Below, one piece after another: positions 30,768 through 34,726 of a stretch of DNA of 34,726 nt (the stretch's first letter is position 1; each line of letters opens with the position of its first letter). Position numbers and translations under genes: made by a program. The notes below the pieces were generated by a model. The model was not told where the DNA came from, ran no database searches, and saw only the letters and a program-made list of their open reading frames with translations. This stretch comes from Treponema sp. (GTDB taxonomy: Bacteria; Spirochaetota; Spirochaetia; Treponematales; Treponemataceae). The stretch covers positions 1-34,726 of the forward strand of contig JAIKYZ010000087.1 of assembly GCA_024682655.1 (NCBI GenBank), in the 5' to 3' direction.

Positions 30768-30805
30768 TTTACTAAAAATGATTTATGTTTTATATTGGAA
30801 TTATG
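30768..30805 (+). promoter_or_regulatory. Promoter giving a leaderless GH127 mRNA
   Basis: TTTACT (30768-30773), a 17-nt spacer, TATATT (30791-30796), GGAATT, then ATG at 30803. The -10 box lies inside the longer open frame that begins at 30785, which argues that 30803 is the real start. Confidence 0.6.
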
Positions 30806-32719
30806 AAAACACTTAATCAAATTAATCAGAAATCTTACAAGGCCTCAGAAGGCTTTATTAAACATTATCAGAAACTTATTAAGGATGTTGTAATACCTTA
30901 TCAGTATTCAGTTCTTGAAGATTCAAACAAAGAAAATTCCGAAAAATCTCATGTAATTAAAAACTTTATAAATGCCGGAAAAGTTTTAAGAGGAGAATCG
31001 GCTGATGACGGATTTTACGGAATGGTATTTCAGGACAGTGATGCCGCAAAATGGCTTGAAGCAGTAGGCTTTGCCCTTTCAATTTTCCCAGATAAAGAAC
31101 TGGAAAAAACTGCAGATAATTTAATTGATCTTATCGAGCAGGCTCAAGACAAAGACGGTTATCTGGATACTTACTTTACAATTAAAGATCAGGATAAAAG
31201 ATGGACAAATCTCTGCGAAGGTCATGAACTTTACTGTGATGGTCATATGATGGAAGCAGCCGTTGCCTACTACGAATCAACTGGCAAACGCAAACTTCTT
31301 GATGTAATGCTAAAAAACGTTGACTGTATCTATAAAAAATTTATGGAAGGCAGTGATTTTGATAAAGCCTCATTCCCTGGCCACCCGGAAGTGGAACTTG
31401 CCTTAATGAAAATGTACAAAACTAGCGGAGAAAAAAAGTGTCTTGAACTGGCAAAACATTTCGTTGATGTAAGGGGTCTTGATCCTAAACATTTTGAAAA
31501 AGAAAGAGAAATGAGAGATTGGACAGTCTGGGGAACAGATGGAAAAAATCCTGCTTACAATCAGGCTGATGAACCGGTAAGACAACAGAAAGATGCAAAA
31601 GGTCATGCCGTAAGAGCAGTTTATCTATACACAGCAATGGCAGATATTGCAAGCCAGACTGAAGATAAAGAATTAAAAGATGCCTGTATAAGGCTCTGGA
31701 ACTCTATAACTAAAAAACAAATGTACATTACAGGAGGAATTGGTTCTACAGTTCAGGGAGAAGCTTTTAGCGTTGATTATGATTTACCAAGTGATACTGC
31801 CTATTGTGAAACCTGTGCTTCAATTGGACTTATTTTCTTTGCCTCAAGAATGTTGGAAATGGACGTAAACCGAGAATATTCCGACATAATGGAAAGAGCC
31901 TTTTACAATACCGTATTAGCAGGAATGCAGGCAGACGGAAAGAGATTTTTCTATGTAAATCCTCTTGAAGTAATTCCTGGAATTGCAGGAGTTGCCCCTA
32001 CCCACCGCCACGATCTTCCACAAAGACCAACCTGGTATGCCTGTGCCTGTTGCCCACCAAATGTTGCAAGATTAATTTCTTCTTTTGGAAAATATGCTTA
32101 CGGCGAAAATAAAGACACAGTTTTCTGTCATTTATATGCAGCAGGAAAGATTTCTTTTGAAAACGGAAGTCGTATTCAATGCAGCAGTAAATTCCCTTAT
32201 GGATTTAGCGTTAAATACAATGTAGAAAAGGCTGCCAAAGGACTTAAACTTGCAGTTAGAATTCCAGCCTGGAGTAAAAATACAATTATCTTAAAAAATA
32301 ATCTTCCATGGTTGATTAACAATCAGGACAAGGTAAAAAAAGGCTATGCCTATATTCCGGTAGAAGAAGGTGATAAGATTTTGATGAGATTAGACCGCTC
32401 TCCATATTTTGTTTACCCTTCTTCAAGAATTCCTGATTTAAGTGGCCAAGTTGCCGTTTGCCGTGGACCTTTAGTTTATTGTGCCGAAGGAGTAGACAAC
32501 AAGGAAGATGTTTTAGGACTTTCAATAAATTCAAAAAGAAAACCACTTGCCCAGGCAGATAATTCCCTTATTGTAAAAGGATATTTGTCTGAACAGAGTG
32601 AAGAACTCTACACCAGCAAAAAACCGGAAGAAAGTCTTGTTCATATTAAGATGGTTCCTTATTACACCTGGGGCAACAGAGGCTTAAATCAAATGAAAAT
32701 TTGGTTCCCTTGCAAATAG
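30803..32719 (+). CDS. GH127 beta-L-arabinofuranosidase-type glycoside hydrolase
   Basis: A 638-residue enzyme of glycoside hydrolase family 127 (formerly DUF1680), which releases L-arabinofuranose from plant arabinans, hydroxyproline-linked arabinosides and pectic side chains. The zinc and catalytic residues of the family are present: the CETC segment gives E336 and C338, and ACACCPPN gives C416 and C417, with spacing like that I recall for the characterised HypBA1 enzyme. An (alpha/alpha)6 barrel fills about 1-430 and beta domains follow. There is no signal peptide, so it is likely cytoplasmic and acts on imported oligosaccharides. I start at 30803, not at the ATG at 30785, because a -10 box overlaps the first codons of the longer frame. 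No transporter or other glycosidase is adjacent. Confidence 0.9.
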   Translation: MKTLNQINQKSYKASEGFIKHYQKLIKDVVIPYQYSVLEDSNKENSEKSHVIKNFINAGKVLRGESADDGFYGMVFQDSDAAKWLEAVGFALSIFPDKELEKTADNLIDLIEQAQDKDGYLDTYFTIKDQDKRWTNLCEGHELYCDGHMMEAAVAYYESTGKRKLLDVMLKNVDCIYKKFMEGSDFDKASFPGHPEVELALMKMYKTSGEKKCLELAKHFVDVRGLDPKHFEKEREMRDWTVWGTDGKNPAYNQADEPVRQQKDAKGHAVRAVYLYTAMADIASQTEDKELKDACIRLWNSITKKQMYITGGIGSTVQGEAFSVDYDLPSDTAYCETCASIGLIFFASRMLEMDVNREYSDIMERAFYNTVLAGMQADGKRFFYVNPLEVIPGIAGVAPTHRHDLPQRPTWYACACCPPNVARLISSFGKYAYGENKDTVFCHLYAAGKISFENGSRIQCSSKFPYGFSVKYNVEKAAKGLKLAVRIPAWSKNTIILKNNLPWLINNQDKVKKGYAYIPVEEGDKILMRLDRSPYFVYPSSRIPDLSGQVAVCRGPLVYCAEGVDNKEDVLGLSINSKRKPLAQADNSLIVKGYLSEQSEELYTSKKPEESLVHIKMVPYYTWGNRGLNQMKIWFPCK

Positions 32720-32739
32720 ATTTGAATACTCCTACTTAC

Positions 32740-32768
32740 TTTAAACACCCATAGCTTTTCACTATAAT
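32740..32768 (+). promoter_or_regulatory. Promoter of leuS
   Basis: TTTAAA (32740-32745), a 17-nt spacer and consensus TATAAT (32763-32768). The predicted start is near 32775, giving a leader of about 60 nt. Confidence 0.7.
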
Positions 32769-32800
32769 ATAAGTAATTTTATTCATAATAAAATAAAACA

Positions 32801-32818
32801 GTGCGACTAAAGACGCAC
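32801..32818 (+). promoter_or_regulatory. Small hairpin in the leuS leader
   Basis: GTGCG (32801-32805) and CGCAC (32814-32818) form a short stem just before the AGGAG SD. It is too small for a T-box, and I see no T-box sequence. It may only stabilise or modulate translation. Confidence 0.4.
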
Positions 32819-32834
32819 AGTAGGAGTATAAAAA

Positions 32835-34726
32835 ATGTCTAAGTACCCATTTGAAAATATTGAACCAAAATGGCAAAAATACTGGGACCAGCACAAAACT
32901 TTTAGAGCTACAGAAGATCCAAAATTTCCAAAAGAAAAACGTCAGTATGTTTTGGATATGTTCCCTTACCCATCAGCAGCAGGCCTACACGTAGGTCATC
33001 CAGAAGGATATACTGCTACAGATATATATTGCCGCTACCTACGCATGAACGGCTATAACGTTCTTCACCCAATGGGATTTGACTCTTTTGGACTTCCAGC
33101 AGAAAACTACGCTATTAAAACTGGAACCCACCCAAAAATTACTACTAACGCAAATATTGAAAAATTTACCCAGCAGATTAAATCACTTGGTTTTTCTTAT
33201 GACTGGGACCGTTGTGTTTCTACCTGTGAAGCAGATTATTACAAGTGGACCCAGTGGATATTCCTTCAGCTTTATAAAAAAGGCTTGGCCTACGAAGCTC
33301 AGACTCCAATCAACTGGTGTCCTTCTTGTATGACTGGTCTTGCAAACGAAGAAGTAAAAGAAGGCCGCTGTGAACGCTGTCATACTCAGGTAACTCACAA
33401 AACAATCCGCCAGTGGATTTTAAAGATTACAGATTACGCTGACCGCCTGGACAATGACCTTGAAGGCTTGGACTGGCCAGAATCTGTAAAACTTATGCAG
33501 CATAACTGGATTGGAAAATCTACAGGTGCAGAAGTTACCTTTACAGTTGCAGATAAAGACGGAAAGCCAACAGAAGATAAACTCACAGTTTATACAACCC
33601 GCTGTGATACACTTTTTGGAGCAACTTATATGGTTGTTTCTCCAGAACATGCAATTATTTCTAAGATTACAACTCCTGAACAGGAAAAAGCTGTAAAAGA
33701 CTACCAGGAAGCAGCAGCTAAAAAATCTGACCTTGAACGTACAGACCTTGCAAAAGATAAAACTGGTGTATTCTCTGGAAGTTATGCAATCAATCCTGTA
33801 AACGGAAAATTAATTCCAATCTGGATTGCTGATTATGTATTAATTTCTTACGGGACTGGTGCTATTATGGCCGTTCCAGCACATGATGACCGAGACTGGG
33901 AATTTGCCAAGAAGTTCAATCTTCCAATCATCGAAGTTCTTAAATCTGAAGTTGATGTACAAAAACAGGCCTGGACTCAGGATGGAATCCACGTAAACTC
34001 TGAATTCCTTGATGGTCTTAACAAAGCAGATGCAATTGCAAAAATGCTGGAATTCCTTGAAGAAAAGAAAATTGGTCGTAAGGCTATAAATTACAAACTC
34101 CGTGACTGGGTTTACAGCCGCCAGCGCTACTGGGGTGAACCAATTCCTCTTATCCACTGTCCAAAATGTGGAACAGTTCCAGTTCCTGAAGATCAGCTGC
34201 CGGTTGAACTTCCAGAAGTAAAATCTTACCAGCCAACAGGTACTGGAGAATCTCCTCTTGCAGCAATTGATTCATGGGTAAACTGCAAATGTCCTAAGTG
34301 TGGCGCAGATGCAAAACGAGAAACTAACACAATGCCTCAGTGGGGTGGTTCATGCTGGTACTACTTACGCTATCTTGATCCAAAAAATAATAAGGTCTTC
34401 TGTTCAAAAGAAGCAGAAAACTACTGGATGCCGGTAGATCTTTATATTGGTGGTGCTGAACACGCCGTTCTCCACTTACTTTATGCCCGTTTCTGGCACA
34501 AGGTACTTTATGATTTAGGATTTGTTTCTACAAAAGAACCATTCCAGCGCCTTATCAACCAGGGTATGATTACTTCATTTGCCTTCCAGCGCAAGGACAA
34601 AACTCTTGTTCCAGTTGATGAAGTTGAACAGAAGGATGATGGAAAATACTACGAAAAAGCTACAGGACAGGAATTGGAACAGATTGTTGCAAAAATGTCT
34701 AAATCTTTGAAGAACGTAGTTAATCC
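32835..34726 (+). CDS. leuS: Leucyl-tRNA synthetase (5' part, runs off the window)
   Basis: The first 630 residues of a class I aminoacyl-tRNA synthetase that charges tRNA-Leu; the frame is open to the window end. [14 protein letters not shown] starts the protein. [22 protein letters not shown] contains the HIGH motif as HVGH (about residues 52-55). The CP1 editing domain follows ([19 protein letters not shown], and [20 protein letters not shown] with the editing Asp region). [14 protein letters not shown] and [20 protein letters not shown] belong to the catalytic core, and KMSKS (about 624-628) is reached just before the edge. Two Cys pairs of zinc-binding type (CPSC...CERC; CPKC...CPKC) are present. 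The C-terminal anticodon and tRNA-binding domains lie outside. AGGAG precedes the ATG. Confidence 0.98.
   Translation, partial: MSKYPFENIEPKWQKYWDQHKTFRATEDPKFPKEKRQYVLDMFPYPSAAGLHVGHPEGYTATDIYCRYLRMNGYNVLHPMGFDSFGLPAENYAIKTGTHPKITTNANIEKFTQQIKSLGFSYDWDRCVSTCEADYYKWTQWIFLQLYKKGLAYEAQTPINWCPSCMTGLANEEVKEGRCERCHTQVTHKTIRQWILKITDYADRLDNDLEGLDWPESVKLMQHNWIGKSTGAEVTFTVADKDGKPTEDKLTVYTTRCDTLFGATYMVVSPEHAIISKITTPEQEKAVKDYQEAAAKKSDLERTDLAKDKTGVFSGSYAINPVNGKLIPIWIADYVLISYGTGAIMAVPAHDDRDWEFAKKFNLPIIEVLKSEVDVQKQAWTQDGIHVNSEFLDGLNKADAIAKMLEFLEEKKIGRKAINYKLRDWVYSRQRYWGEPIPLIHCPKCGTVPVPEDQLPVELPEVKSYQPTGTGESPLAAIDSWVNCKCPKCGADAKRETNTMPQWGGSCWYYLRYLDPKNNKVFCSKEAENYWMPVDLYIGGAEHAVLHLLYARFWHKVLYDLGFVSTKEPFQRLINQGMITSFAFQRKDKTLVPVDEVEQKDDGKYYEKATGQELEQIVAKMSKSLKNVVN

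Noticed and set aside
32769..32834. T-box riboswitch upstream of leuS
   Set aside because: The leader is only about 60 nt, has one 5-bp hairpin and no T-box sequence or specifier loop.

Overview
The window is chromosomal DNA of low GC content, most likely from a host-associated (gut or rumen type) spirochaete of the genus Treponema. This rests on several weak signs: a DUF2259 secreted protein, several large proteins that I recognise only as treponeme-like hypotheticals, tRNA genes without an encoded CCA end, and a family 127 glycoside hydrolase that suits growth on plant polysaccharide. The assignment is inferred from protein character, not from a marker gene. I see no phage, transposase, CRISPR array or defence locus.

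Layout. Positions 1-5100 hold two large uncharacterised cytoplasmic proteins flanking a pyridoxal kinase. Positions 5100-8000 hold corA, preceded by a promoter, a 22-codon leader ORF and alternative base-pairing segments, then a secreted SUMF1-fold protein and a convergent phosphoesterase. Positions 8000-10100 carry hisC and plsC on the minus strand. Positions 10100-11050 are an RNA island: a tRNA-Gln(CTG), an intact tRNA-Glu(CTC), and two decayed tandem copies of the tRNA-Glu unit, each interrupted by a hairpin-forming insert just 3' of the anticodon. Positions 11050-12220 hold a MIF-like tautomerase whose upstream region is a tandem duplication of a 124-nt, three-hairpin element, and a CBM48 protein with a histone-H1-like tail. 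Positions 12290-15500 hold a probable operon trmN6-dacF-PAP2 phosphatase. Then come ssb, a U32 peptidase, a lipoprotein, the DUF2259 protein (with a third copy of the three-hairpin element upstream), a seven-helix membrane protein, a polyprenol-kinase-like protein and a 1385-residue acidic-repeat/TPR membrane protein. The right end carries a secreted CBM48 protein, gpsA-ffh, ndk, the GH127 enzyme and the first two thirds of leuS.

The most general signal is in the start regions. Many genes have ordinary Shine-Dalgarno (SD) sequences (pdxY, corA, ssb, ffh, gpsA, leuS). Another set has none and instead a -10 box only 6-8 nt before the ATG, usually with a -35 box 17 nt further up: the 3160 gene, hisC, plsC, the U32 peptidase, the 20861 gene, the TPR protein, ndk and GH127. 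Transcription would then start at or within two bases of the start codon, so these genes look leaderless. The pattern also corrects several start codons (plsC, ndk, GH127). The other points that deserve attention are the corA leader, the three-hairpin element, the tRNA-Glu array, and a terminator that abuts the ribosome binding site of the downstream lipoprotein gene.
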